Assembly: GCF_000170835.1 (NCBI RefSeq)
Contig: NZ_ABCP01000009.1
Coordinates: 1-64,000, forward strand
Origin: Marinobacter algicola DG893
Lineage (GTDB): Bacteria; Pseudomonadota; Gammaproteobacteria; Pseudomonadales; Oleiphilaceae
Direction: 5' to 3'
Length of the DNA stretch: 64,000 nucleotides
Made by a program: the position numbers and the translations under genes. This document shows, piece after piece, positions 46,736-55,107 of the stretch. Every line of letters begins with the position of its first letter. The first letter of the stretch is position 1. Under the pieces are notes generated by a model, which saw only the letters and a program-made list of their open reading frames with translations, was not told the DNA's origin and did not search any database.

Positions 46736-48255
46736 CAACCGTCGTCTGGTTCAAACGGGACCTCAGAACGAGGGACCACGAGCCACTGATCGCAGCGGTA
46801 AACCTCGGCGAGCCGGTTATTCCGATCTACGTGGTTGAAGACGATTACTGGCAGTTGCCCGACACCAGCGAGCGGCAGTGGGCCTTCATCCGGGACTGCC
46901 TGCTGGATCTTGATCAACAGCTAAAATACGCGGGCAATCGGCTGGTCGTTTGCAACGGCGCCGTCACTGACGTGCTTAATCAACTCAAAGCAAACCATGA
47001 CGTTCAGCGGGTCTTCTGCCATCAGGAAACCGGAGGTCAGTGGACATATGATCGTGACCGTTCGGTGATCCACTGGTGTACAGAGAACAACCTGGAATAT
47101 CGGGAGTGGAACCAGTTTGGCGTAGTACGCCGCCTGAAGAACCGCGATGTCTGGGATAAGGCGTGGGCCGATCTGATGCGCAGGCCGGTCCTCGACAGCC
47201 CTGAAAACATCCCGTCCGCACACTCACAGGCAACGCCGCTTGAGGGCATATCACCCACATTCACCACCCGCGATTCCTGCGGCGACCGGCAGGCCGGCGG
47301 CAGCACCAAGGGCCACAAGCTCCTCGACTCGTTTCTAGAGCGGCGTTGTATTGGCTACCAATACAATATGTCCAGTCCGCTCAGCGCTGTGAAGGCCTGC
47401 TCACGCCTGAGCCCTCACATCGCCTATGGCTCAGTCAGCCTCCGGGAAATTTACCAACAGGCAAAAATCACGGGCAATCACCGCAACACCCTGCCACGCA
47501 AGCAGAAAAGTTTGACCAGTTTTCGCTCACGTTTGCACTGGCATTGCCACTTCATCCAGAAGCTGGAAGACGAACCTGAGTTGGAGTTCCGCGCCATGCA
47601 TCGGGAACTGGAGCACCTGAAATCCGGCCCCAATGATTCCGAGCGGTTGCAGCGCTGGCAGGAAGGCCAGACGGGCTGGCCTCTGGTGGACGCCTGCATG
47701 CGCGCCCTGCAGCACACCGGCTGGATCAACTTCCGCATGCGGGCCATGTTGATGGCCGTGGCAAGCTATCAACTATGGCTCCACTGGCGCGATCCAGCCT
47801 TGCACCTGGCACGCCAATTCACCGATTTTGAGCCGGGCATACACTATCCACAGGCGCAGATGCAGTCCGGCCTAACCGGCATCAACGCCCTGCGAATCTA
47901 CAACCCGGTGCTGCAGAGCCAGAAGCTGGATCCTCAGGGAGAATTCATTCGCCGCTGGATTCCCGAGTTGGCGGGCGTTCCTGCGGAAATGATTCACACA
48001 CCCTGGTTGCTGACACCCGCCCAACAGCAACGTTTCGGTGGTAATACCTACATTGCCCCGGTTTGCGATCACGAGCAGGCAGCCCGCTCTGCCCGCAAGG
48101 CCGTAGGTGATTTCCGCAATACCCATGTCAGCCGTGCGGAAACTGACAGGGTGCTCAAACAGCATGGCAGTCGCAAAGGCCCGCCCCAGAAGCGCCCCTC
48201 AATGCCTACCAGGCGGGAAACAAAGGACAAAAACCAGTTGTCCCTCTTCGACTGA
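46732..48255 (+). CDS. Photolyase/cryptochrome family protein (FAD-binding)
   Basis: A 507-residue flavoprotein with the N-terminal antenna domain [16 protein letters not shown], typical of DNA photolyases, and the C-terminal FAD domain with [23 protein letters not shown] and [29 protein letters not shown]. It resembles the cryptochrome/FAD-binding photolyase group near CryB and DASH rather than classic PhrB, and likely acts in light-driven repair or blue-light sensing. The basic C-terminal tail ending NQLSLFD looks like a beta-clamp-binding motif (QLSLF). Coupled to the DUF2256 gene. Confidence 0.88.
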   Translation: MTTVVWFKRDLRTRDHEPLIAAVNLGEPVIPIYVVEDDYWQLPDTSERQWAFIRDCLLDLDQQLKYAGNRLVVCNGAVTDVLNQLKANHDVQRVFCHQETGGQWTYDRDRSVIHWCTENNLEYREWNQFGVVRRLKNRDVWDKAWADLMRRPVLDSPENIPSAHSQATPLEGISPTFTTRDSCGDRQAGGSTKGHKLLDSFLERRCIGYQYNMSSPLSAVKACSRLSPHIAYGSVSLREIYQQAKITGNHRNTLPRKQKSLTSFRSRLHWHCHFIQKLEDEPELEFRAMHRELEHLKSGPNDSERLQRWQEGQTGWPLVDACMRALQHTGWINFRMRAMLMAVASYQLWLHWRDPALHLARQFTDFEPGIHYPQAQMQSGLTGINALRIYNPVLQSQKLDPQGEFIRRWIPELAGVPAEMIHTPWLLTPAQQQRFGGNTYIAPVCDHEQAARSARKAVGDFRNTHVSRAETDRVLKQHGSRKGPPQKRPSMPTRRETKDKNQLSLFD

Positions 48256-48331
48256 CCAGACATCCAAGCTCGCAAGTGTCGACTGAACAGTATCAGGGTT
48301 GAAAACCTTCATTTCATCTATAGGTCTTGCG

Positions 48332-48343
48332 TTGCCTAGGCAA
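48332..48343. promoter_or_regulatory. Perfect 12-bp palindrome before ectD
   Basis: TTGCCTAGGCAA is a perfect palindrome, two bases before the GAGGAGG ribosome site of ectD. A TTGAAA at 48299..48304 and TATAGG at 48319..48324 could be a promoter with a short 14-bp spacer. The palindrome would then lie just after the start of transcription, a place for a repressor. The match could be chance. Confidence 0.35.
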
Positions 48344-48358
48344 TAGAGGAGGACACTT

Positions 48359-49273
48359 ATGGCACGTCCACAAGACCTGTTTCCAACACGCCTTGAACGC
48401 AAACTGGGCATGTTTGAGCGACTGGATCCTGTGGTACACACCCCTTCGGAGCGCCTGTCGGACGGCCCACTATCCGCCAAACAGGTGCGAGAGTTCGATG
48501 AGAGGGGGTTTCTGTTTTTTGATTCCTTTTTCTCCAAGGACGAGATGGACGGATTTATCAAGGAGCTTAAAGACTATGAGGACGATGACGACCTCAAGCT
48601 CTCCGAGGGCACCATTCTTGAGCCCGGAAAGGAAGAAATCCGCTCCATCTTCGGCATTCATGACATATCGGAACGCTTTGACCGGCTGACACGAGACGCG
48701 CATTTGCTCAACATCGTACGCCAGCTGCTGGACAGCGACGTTTATATCCACCAATCACGGATCAACTATAAACCTGGCTTCAAAGGCAAGGGGTTCAACT
48801 GGCACTCCGACTTTGAAACCTGGCACAGCGAGGATGGCATGCCACGTATGCGCAGCCTCAGTTGCTCCATCGTGATGACCGACAACAACGAGTTCAATGG
48901 CCCGTTGATGCTGATCCCGGGTTCCCAGAAGTACTTCATTCCCTGTGTCGGTCGCACACCGGAGGACAACTACAAGGAGTCCCTCAAGAGCCAGGATCTC
49001 GGTGTTCCAGACGCCGCCAGTCTCACACGACTGATGGACGAGAACGCCATTGAGGCGCCCAAGGGACCACCCGGTTCACTGATCATCTTTGAGTGCAACA
49101 CGCTGCATGGTTCCAACGTGAATATGTCGTGCTGGCCGCGAAGCAACCTGTTTTTCGTTTACAACAGCGTTCACAATACCTTGGAAGAACCTTATTGTGG
49201 CAATAAACCAAGGCCTGAATTCCTGGCCAACCGGAAAAATATGGAACCGTTGAAGCCGGTCAGGAACCCATAA
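48359..49273 (+). CDS. ectD: Ectoine hydroxylase
   Basis: This Fe(II)/2-oxoglutarate dioxygenase converts ectoine to 5-hydroxyectoine, an osmotic and heat protectant. In 304 residues the iron ligands are H149 and D151 in FNWHSDFETWHSEDGMPRMR (the EctD signature) and H250 in TLHGSN, with the 2-oxoglutarate Arg in WPRSNLFF. ATG follows the ribosome site GAGGAGGACACTT. It stands alone: ectABC are not in the window, so the ectoine supply is encoded elsewhere. The cell is salt-adapted. merR follows in the same direction. Confidence 0.97.
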   Translation: MARPQDLFPTRLERKLGMFERLDPVVHTPSERLSDGPLSAKQVREFDERGFLFFDSFFSKDEMDGFIKELKDYEDDDDLKLSEGTILEPGKEEIRSIFGIHDISERFDRLTRDAHLLNIVRQLLDSDVYIHQSRINYKPGFKGKGFNWHSDFETWHSEDGMPRMRSLSCSIVMTDNNEFNGPLMLIPGSQKYFIPCVGRTPEDNYKESLKSQDLGVPDAASLTRLMDENAIEAPKGPPGSLIIFECNTLHGSNVNMSCWPRSNLFFVYNSVHNTLEEPYCGNKPRPEFLANRKNMEPLKPVRNP

Positions 49274-49306
49274 AAGTCTTGGCGGACAAACGGCAGGCGA
49301 ACAACC

Positions 49307-49759
49307 ATGAAAATTGGCGAAATCTCGAAAACCACAGGCATTCCGGTAGAAACCATTCGCTACTACGAAAAAATCGGGCTGGTGCCGGCGCCTGAGCGCC
49401 TGGCCAGTGGCTATCGCCAATACCGGCGAAGCCACCTTGATCGCCTGCTGTTCATCAAACGTTGCAGAAATCTGGATATGGCACAGGACGAAATTCGGGA
49501 ACTCATACGCCTGGCAGACCAACCGGATTCTGATTGCAGTGAGGTGGATGCCCTTCTGGCTCGGCACCTAAGCCATGTACGCGAGCGTTTGCAAGAGCTT
49601 GAAAGCCTGGAAGATACTCTCGAACAACTGCAGCATGCCTGTTCCGAAGGCCGCACCGTCAGCGAGTGCGGCATCCTCGGCGGACTGACGTCTGAGCCGG
49701 CCCACGAAGCATCCTCTGGCAACCACAACCATATTCCCGGTACTCACGGCACTCGCTGA
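49307..49759 (+). CDS. MerR family regulator, CadR/PbrR-like (Cd/Pb/Zn)
   Basis: A 150-residue metal-sensing activator. It opens with MKIGEISKTTGIPVETIRYYEKIGL, the MerR helix-turn-helix. Sensor cysteines are at DSDCSEVD (near 77), QHACSEG (near 113) and SECGIL (near 120), the CadR/PbrR arrangement, and a C-terminal His cluster (HEASSGNHNHIPGTH) adds ligands, as in CadR. It probably responds to cadmium, lead or zinc. The MerR-type promoter lies just after it, in front of the exporter gene. Same orientation as ectD, but with its own ribosome site region GGCAGGCGAAC. Confidence 0.92.
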   Translation: MKIGEISKTTGIPVETIRYYEKIGLVPAPERLASGYRQYRRSHLDRLLFIKRCRNLDMAQDEIRELIRLADQPDSDCSEVDALLARHLSHVRERLQELESLEDTLEQLQHACSEGRTVSECGILGGLTSEPAHEASSGNHNHIPGTHGTR

Positions 49760-49780
49760 ATACCATTTGCGCCACACAGT

Positions 49781-49811
49781 TTGACTCTGTAGTAGCTATA
49801 GGGTTTTTAAT
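49781..49811 (+). promoter_or_regulatory. MerR-type promoter/operator for the cation exporter
   Basis: A -35 TTGACT (49781..49786) and -10 TTTAAT (49806..49811) are separated by 19 bp, the overlong spacing typical of MerR-activated promoters. Inside the spacer lies a dyad, ACTCTGTAG-TA-GCTATAGGGT (imperfect), close to the CadR/ZntR-type operators ACCCTATAG-N-CTACAGAGT that I recall. It ends 28 bp before the exporter start. Confidence 0.85.
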
Positions 49812-49839
49812 GAATACAGTCTCACAAAAGGAGGTATTC

Positions 49840-50490
49840 ATGGCCTGCAGTAGCTGCTCCGCCCCCAACCCCAATACTCCCGCGCCAGGCTTTAGAAAAG
49901 CGTTGTGGATTGCACTTTGGGTCAACCTTGCAATGTTTTTAGTGGAAGGCATTGCCAGCCTTCAGTCCGGGTCCGTGTCGTTGATGGCCGATGCCATCGA
50001 TTTCTTTGGCGATAGCGCCAACTACGTCCTGTCCCTGACCGTTCTTTCCATGGGTATGCTTTGGCGCGGTCGGGCCGCCCTGGTGAAAGGCATTACGATG
50101 GCCGTATTCGGTATCGTCGTACTGGCCCGGGCCATCTGGGTTCTTCAGAGTGGTATCACACCGGAGCCGCTGACCATGGGGGTCGTGGGTCTTATGGCAC
50201 TGGTAGCGAACGTCATCGTGGCACTGATACTGTTCCGTTACCGGGAGGGCGATTCTGACATGCGCTCGGTGTGGCTGTGCAGTCGCAACGACGCCATTGG
50301 CAACGTCGCCGTGATGGGCGCAGCACTAGGGGTGTTCGGCACTGGAACCGCCTGGCCCGACCTGGCTGTGGCGACGATCATGGGTGGCCTGGCCATCACC
50401 GCGGGTATCAGTGTGGTGCGTCATGCCCGGAAGGACATTGAAGGCGCGAAACAGGGGTCAGTCAGTTCCGCCAGCCCGGAAGTCCGATAA
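49840..50490 (+). CDS. Cation diffusion facilitator-like metal exporter
   Basis: A 216-residue inner-membrane transporter with about six helices. A CDF-like motif is SVSLMADAIDFFGDSANY (metal Asp residues near 45-52), and TM5 has SRNDAIGNVAVMG. The C-terminal cytosolic domain of full-length CDFs is missing, and the N-terminus carries CSSC (near 3-6), which could bind metal. Such short CDFs are found beside CadR-type regulators. The start at 49840 has AAGGAGG; an earlier ATG lies on the promoter. Its end overlaps the convergent lipoprotein gene by 33 bp. Confidence 0.85.
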   Translation: MACSSCSAPNPNTPAPGFRKALWIALWVNLAMFLVEGIASLQSGSVSLMADAIDFFGDSANYVLSLTVLSMGMLWRGRAALVKGITMAVFGIVVLARAIWVLQSGITPEPLTMGVVGLMALVANVIVALILFRYREGDSDMRSVWLCSRNDAIGNVAVMGAALGVFGTGTAWPDLAVATIMGGLAITAGISVVRHARKDIEGAKQGSVSSASPEVR

Positions 50491-50943
50491 CTCGTACCGA
50501 AACTCGTCGTCGGCAATCATCTTGTGGCCGTCATAAAGGATATGACGGGGGAAGCCGTAGCGAGGGTCATATGCCACTTCCAGCCTGTGGGGATTCCTTG
50601 CTGAGGACTGCTCGATAAACTGCAAAAGCCCCTCAACGGTCAGCCTCTGGTCGTCCAACAGGTTCCGGTTCTGCAGGGGCTGCTCGAGGCCTTCAAGCTT
50701 CACGATCTCACCGGCCGATACCGAAACACGTATCGGCTGACGCAAGTCCGCAGGGCAAAAGCAGGTTTGCTGCACGGTCACCTGGTAGCCGTCCATCGCA
50801 TGGCCGGCCCACAGTGTCTCAGCCTGCTCAAGAGTTTCCGGTGCCGGCAAGGGGGTATTCTCCGCACCAGCCTGGGACACGGAGGTTCCGCAGCCAGCCA
50901 GGGCGAAGCCGATCAGTAAAAGCGAAAGCCGCTGCGGGATCAT
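50458..50943 (-). CDS. DUF6174-like lipoprotein
   Basis: A 161-residue predicted lipoprotein. The signal sequence MIPQRLSLLLIGFALAGC ends in a lipobox (LAGC), so it is acylated at the Cys and placed in the outer or inner membrane. The mature part YQVTVQQTCFCPADLRQPIRVSVSAGEI resembles DUF6174, a small family of unknown function. Its ATG overlaps the TGA of the protease gene (ATGA at 50943..50940), showing translational coupling. It could be a chaperone, inhibitor or retention factor for the protease. Confidence 0.75.
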   Translation of the reverse strand: MIPQRLSLLLIGFALAGCGTSVSQAGAENTPLPAPETLEQAETLWAGHAMDGYQVTVQQTCFCPADLRQPIRVSVSAGEIVKLEGLEQPLQNRNLLDDQRLTVEGLLQFIEQSSARNPHRLEVAYDPRYGFPRHILYDGHKMIADDEFRYELSDFRAGGTD

Positions 50944-52568
50944 ACAGTCCGGCCCTGGCCACGCAGGCCCGCCGCGAATATTGCGACTACAAGCCACCAC
51001 CAGGAAAAGGAGCCACCACCGCCACCTCCTCCGGAATCCGAGCCGGTGGCCTCCGGTGTGCCTGAGGGCGGTTCAGCGTCGTCCGGTGTTCCGGTCGCCC
51101 CAGAATCGTTGGCGGTAACCGCAATTTCCGTCAGCACCGAGTCGTTTACCGGCCGGATATCCTTAACGTCGCCGCTGTTGCTGACCAGGCTCACATTCTG
51201 CAGCAAACTGAACGTCGGGCGATCACCGGCAAGCGCCTGGACACTGAGTTGCAGCCCCGCTCGCGGCTGTATGTCTCCACAATCATAGGCATCGGCATCG
51301 GGACCGAGCAATGTACAGGCGATACGACCGACGCTGACACCCAGCAAGCGCCCCTCCTGATCACCGATGGACCCGGCAATGGCAAGGCTGTCGGCCGGCT
51401 CGGCGGCCTGACGATACGCGATGTCGAAATGCGCCTGAAACGACGACTGCGACTGGACCTCCACGGGGTTGCCGGATGCAGCGGCAAGCCCCGCATCCGC
51501 CGGGAAGTTGAAACACTGTTCAACGGCGGGAAGCTGGGAAATCCTGCTTGTGATGGCATCGTCCGAGCACTGGGAAAACCGAGTGGCCGAGTCAACAACA
51601 TAAGGGCTCATGATGTTCACGCCTGCATCGCAACCATTATCCGACGAGTCATGGCTTGCCCCCAGGTTGTGACCGATTTCATGGGCGATCACAACGGCGG
51701 TGGTTGCATTGGAGTTATAGGCATTGGTAATACCAGACGCATAACCTTGCGAGTAACACACTGTACCAACCCAGGCCAGGCCCGCCGTGGAGCCATCGAA
51801 ATCACGACCGCTGATCAGGTGGAATATCGACCGTTCGCTTTCCAGGAACGGTAAGCTGCGGTTATCCCGCCGAGCAGTCACGTCGTCCAGCAGGGTTCCT
51901 GCATCCGTGGTGCCGTTGAACGTACCCGGCCCCGTGAACGTCAGTGACAACGTATCGAACACAATGCCGAACTGGTCGGCGTAGAAGCCCTCCACCATAT
52001 TCAGAATCGCTCCCGCCCGGCCCTCATAGTCGTTCGGGAAGCGGTCCTGGAACTGCTGATCAAACGCCAGCTCAAGTTCCAGCATCAGGCAGGCACCGTC
52101 CACCTTGGTAGTGCAAAGTGTGTCGTAACTGGCGGAGATCGCCTGCGCCATGGCACGACCGGTCAGGCTTTGCGGGGTGATGAGTGTCTGGCCATGGATA
52201 TGGTCCAGGCCACACTGCGGCGCCTCCAGCTGGCTGGCGCTAAAGCTGGTTACGCGGCTGGCACGAGGGGCACCACCAATGGCATGCATACGCCCGAAAA
52301 CGTACACCAAACCTTCCCAACCGCTGTCCAGGCGCGAGACTCTCACCCAACTGTCCGGGTCTTCCGGGAAGTGTCCTTTATAATGGGTGCCAGCAAGCTC
52401 GGAATCCCGGGCGTTGTCCACCCGCCGGTTCTCCTCAAGCACCGCTTCGTAGCCATGGCCGTCGATCCAGATATCACGAACCATGCTGGTTTCCGCCGCC
52501 ACAGGGGTTACAGCAAGGAGCATGAGGGTGATTATGGCCGCAACAATCTGTATAAACTTGAAATGCAT
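50940..52568 (-). CDS. Secreted zinc metalloprotease (reprolysin-like) with GlyGly-CTERM sorting signal
   Basis: A 542-residue secreted enzyme: signal peptide (MHFKFIQIVAAIITL to AAE), prodomain, and a metzincin catalytic domain with the zinc motif HEIGHNLGASHD (near 296-307) and Met-turn NIMSP. The C-terminal 35 residues are Gly-rich (SDSGGGGGGGS), then a short hydrophobic helix (WWWLVVAIFAAGL) and a basic tail, exactly the GlyGly-CTERM layout cut by rhombosortase. The rhombosortase gene is encoded divergently 93 bp away. It is probably exported by the type II system, held in the membrane, and trimmed. Substrate unknown. The ATG at 52568 is preferred over one 36 bp upstream. Confidence 0.9.
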   Translation of the reverse strand: MHFKFIQIVAAIITLMLLAVTPVAAETSMVRDIWIDGHGYEAVLEENRRVDNARDSELAGTHYKGHFPEDPDSWVRVSRLDSGWEGLVYVFGRMHAIGGAPRASRVTSFSASQLEAPQCGLDHIHGQTLITPQSLTGRAMAQAISASYDTLCTTKVDGACLMLELELAFDQQFQDRFPNDYEGRAGAILNMVEGFYADQFGIVFDTLSLTFTGPGTFNGTTDAGTLLDDVTARRDNRSLPFLESERSIFHLISGRDFDGSTAGLAWVGTVCYSQGYASGITNAYNSNATTAVVIAHEIGHNLGASHDSSDNGCDAGVNIMSPYVVDSATRFSQCSDDAITSRISQLPAVEQCFNFPADAGLAAASGNPVEVQSQSSFQAHFDIAYRQAAEPADSLAIAGSIGDQEGRLLGVSVGRIACTLLGPDADAYDCGDIQPRAGLQLSVQALAGDRPTFSLLQNVSLVSNSGDVKDIRPVNDSVLTEIAVTANDSGATGTPDDAEPPSGTPEATGSDSGGGGGGGSFSWWWLVVAIFAAGLRGQGRTV

Positions 52569-52661
52569 TGAACATCCCTGTTTTGTCGTTAAAGGGGGGT
52601 GCACAAAATCTAATCAATTTGCAAACAGGGCACCAGGCGTTTTGTGCAACGCCGTGTATAT

Positions 52662-53249
52662 ATGGTCAACACACGATCACCACAAATGTTCCCTTACTGG
52701 CCGAGATTCACGGCACTGGCAGCGCTGCTGGTCGCTGCTTTCCTGTGGCCGGCAAGCATTCTGGAATGGTCTCGTGAGGGCATTCCTGGCGGCGAGTACT
52801 GGCGACTGTTCACCGGTCACTGGGTTCACCTCGGCCTGAACCACCTGCTACTCAACCTGGCAGGGCTACTGGTAACCGGCCTGCTGTTCACAAGGCACCC
52901 ACCCCTACCGGCCTGGATAAGCTACCTGATTCTCTCCCCTCTCGCCATCTCTTCAGGTCTGTTTCTGGCGGCGCCCGAGGTCGACTGGTATCGGGGTTTT
53001 TCAGGCTGTCTTCATGGGCTTCTGGTGTTTACAGCCGTGTTTAATATCAAAACGGATACCCGCTGGAGCATCACCATACTGGCATTCATTCTGCTAAAGA
53101 TGGCAACGGAGGTGTTTCTATATCCGGCGGCCGGCGAAAACCCATTGATTGGTGGCCATGTCATCGTCCAATCCCACTGGCTTGGCGCGCTCACCGGCCT
53201 GATAACGGGCTTGTTCACCTTACGCGCAGCACCCCGGGTTACGGCATAA
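52662..53249 (+). CDS. rrtA: Rhombosortase (rhomboid-family intramembrane protease)
   Basis: A 195-residue membrane protein with six helices. The rhomboid Ser-His dyad is expected at GFSGCLHG (Ser near 114) and in GGHVIVQSHWLGALTG (His near 172). The text HWVHLGLNHLLLNLAG and WYRGFSGCLHGLLVF is that of rhombosortase rather than a general rhomboid. It cleaves the GlyGly-CTERM tail of exported proteins. The divergent metalloprotease carries such a tail, making it the likely target. The start is uncertain: ATG at 52662 or 52686, neither with a good ribosome site, and a GTG at 52644. Confidence 0.85.
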   Translation: MVNTRSPQMFPYWPRFTALAALLVAAFLWPASILEWSREGIPGGEYWRLFTGHWVHLGLNHLLLNLAGLLVTGLLFTRHPPLPAWISYLILSPLAISSGLFLAAPEVDWYRGFSGCLHGLLVFTAVFNIKTDTRWSITILAFILLKMATEVFLYPAAGENPLIGGHVIVQSHWLGALTGLITGLFTLRAAPRVTA

Positions 53250-54159
53250 CCAGGGCCACCATCACCGGTATAAACAGCAGGGCAAACAAAGTGCTTAGCA
53301 GAGCAGTGCCGGCGGCCTGTTTTGGCGCGGTGTCCAGCATCGTGGCAATCACCACGGTATTGGCGGCAATGGGCGTTATGGAGATCAGGAAAATCGCTTG
53401 GTAGACGGCCAGGTTGTAGATACCAAAGAAACGGGCATCCAGCCACCAGAGCACGATGGCCGCCAACGGCCAGGACACGAACTTGCCGAAGAACGCCAGG
53501 CCGGTAAAGCGCAGGTTACCCGCCAGCCCGCGAAAACTGAGAATTCCCATACCAATAATCATCATGCCAAGGACGCTATAGGCACCGCGAAGGTTGTCGA
53601 AAAGTGGCGTAAAAACGTCCGGGATGGAGAATCCGTTCAGATTCAGCACAACCGCCAACATGAATGCGTAGACCGAAGGCAGCCGCGCCACCCTGACCAG
53701 GGAGTCCCTGAGGCTGTATCGACCCCGGGCAGCCAGATAAAAGCCCACAGAGTTTTCGAACAGCGTCGTACCCAGCATGCACACGATATAAAGCGCCAGG
53801 CCTTCCTGGCCAAACAGCAGCAATGCCACCGGTATGCCAAAATAACCGGTATTGCCCGTGCCCACCGACAACGGAATAAGACTGGCGCTGCCGTCCGATA
53901 TAATCCCGCGGGCAATCCTCATGTGGGCAAAACCAAGTACCGAGCACAGCGTAAAAACCAGCAGTGGCAACAGGATCACTTCCATCGACAGCGGTGCCGC
54001 CATAACGCCGGAAAACACCACAGAGGGCGTTACGATGTAGAGCATGATACCGGCGATGTGTTTACCGCTGGCCTGGAGATAACGCCCGGCAACCCAACCC
54101 AGGGCAACCGTGATATACAGGGGGAGCAGTTTATAAAACAGTGCGAGGGCCGCGGCCAT
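53239..54159 (-). CDS. AEC (auxin efflux carrier) family transporter
   Basis: A 306-residue inner-membrane transporter with about ten helices. The text YITVALGWVAGRYLQASGKHIA at the start, TGNTGYFGIPVALLLFG in the middle and TPIAANTVVIATML near the end are typical of the AEC family. Members export or import small carboxylates such as malate. The substrate is unknown. The ATG at 54159 has CGGAG five bases upstream; a GTG 42 bp earlier has no site. It is divergent from the second Crp-like regulator and overlaps the rhombosortase gene by 11 bp at its end. Confidence 0.85.
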   Translation of the reverse strand: MAAALALFYKLLPLYITVALGWVAGRYLQASGKHIAGIMLYIVTPSVVFSGVMAAPLSMEVILLPLLVFTLCSVLGFAHMRIARGIISDGSASLIPLSVGTGNTGYFGIPVALLLFGQEGLALYIVCMLGTTLFENSVGFYLAARGRYSLRDSLVRVARLPSVYAFMLAVVLNLNGFSIPDVFTPLFDNLRGAYSVLGMMIIGMGILSFRGLAGNLRFTGLAFFGKFVSWPLAAIVLWWLDARFFGIYNLAVYQAIFLISITPIAANTVVIATMLDTAPKQAAGTALLSTLFALLFIPVMVALVMP

Positions 54160-54305
54160 GCCGACTCCGGTAGAGATCAAGAAAGGCACCGAGTTTAACA
54201 CCGGCAGGAATATTGATTCAGCCGCTAAGACAAACTGGTTTAATTTATTTTAAATGTATCTATCCAGATGCCACACTCCAACAACCAACCCAGCCAAGGT
54301 GCTCC

Positions 54306-55016
54306 ATGAAACAGGAACCGATTGCCAGCTCATCGCCCCCTTGCATGCTGGCAGAGCGACACCGGGATATTATCTGGCATGAGCCCGCGCCGGAGTCCCA
54401 CGCCTTACTCAGCGGGCTTAGCCACTGCTTTGGCATTCATCTCAGCAACGACAGCAACAGTCCCCAACAGCGCTTCGTCAGTGAGTTGGGCGGCCTGTTC
54501 CAGAAGTGCCGGGTGGACGCTGAAACCGATCTGGAGCGGCACAACCGCCCCTGGGGTAATGTATACCTGATCCAGCACGGCGTGCTTCGGCTGTTCCGGG
54601 AATCACTGGCGGGAAAAGTGGCCATCCACCATTTTTTCACCGAAGGCGACCTGATCTGGCCTGTTTTCGGCAGAAGCCGAACTTCCCGCAACACTCTATG
54701 CCTCACAGCCGTTACCCCTGCAACCCTCTGGGTAGCCGACTTTTCCTCGTTCCGGGCGGCGGTTCAGGCGCAGGGGGATGGCGCCTGGGAAAAGTTCGCC
54801 ATTGTGCTGACGGAGGAAGTCGCCGAGTTGACCAGCATGAGGGAATTCCGCAAGCAAACCATGCCAGCTCAGGAGCGTTACCGGCTACTGCTGGACGAAT
54901 ATCCTGAACTGATCAAGCGGGTGCCGGACAACCAGTTGGCGTCCTGGCTGGGCGTGGTTCCGGCAACCTTCTCAAGGCTGAAGAAGGCCACCGGCAACGG
55001 CCGCGGCTCGGGATAA
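54306..55016 (+). CDS. Crp/Fnr family transcriptional regulator
   Basis: A 236-residue regulator. The cyclic nucleotide-binding-type domain spans about 60-150 (VYLIQHGVLRLFRESLAG, HHFFTEGDLIWPVFG) and the helix-turn-helix is DNQLASWLGVVPATFSRLKKATG near 205-227. The N-terminal extension of about 50 residues has a Cys but no Fnr cysteine set. ATG 54306 follows AAGGTG. It faces the AEC transporter gene across a 146-bp AT-rich gap (TGGTTTAATTTATTTTAAATG), so it may regulate that gene or itself. Confidence 0.87.
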   Translation: MKQEPIASSSPPCMLAERHRDIIWHEPAPESHALLSGLSHCFGIHLSNDSNSPQQRFVSELGGLFQKCRVDAETDLERHNRPWGNVYLIQHGVLRLFRESLAGKVAIHHFFTEGDLIWPVFGRSRTSRNTLCLTAVTPATLWVADFSSFRAAVQAQGDGAWEKFAIVLTEEVAELTSMREFRKQTMPAQERYRLLLDEYPELIKRVPDNQLASWLGVVPATFSRLKKATGNGRGSG

Positions 55017-55107
55017 TTCATCGAATAGCGTTATTTCAGGTTCAGGCTGAACAACACGTCACACTTCGTCTATTGCGTACACCTGTACGCTGAAGTACCG
55101 TATCGGC

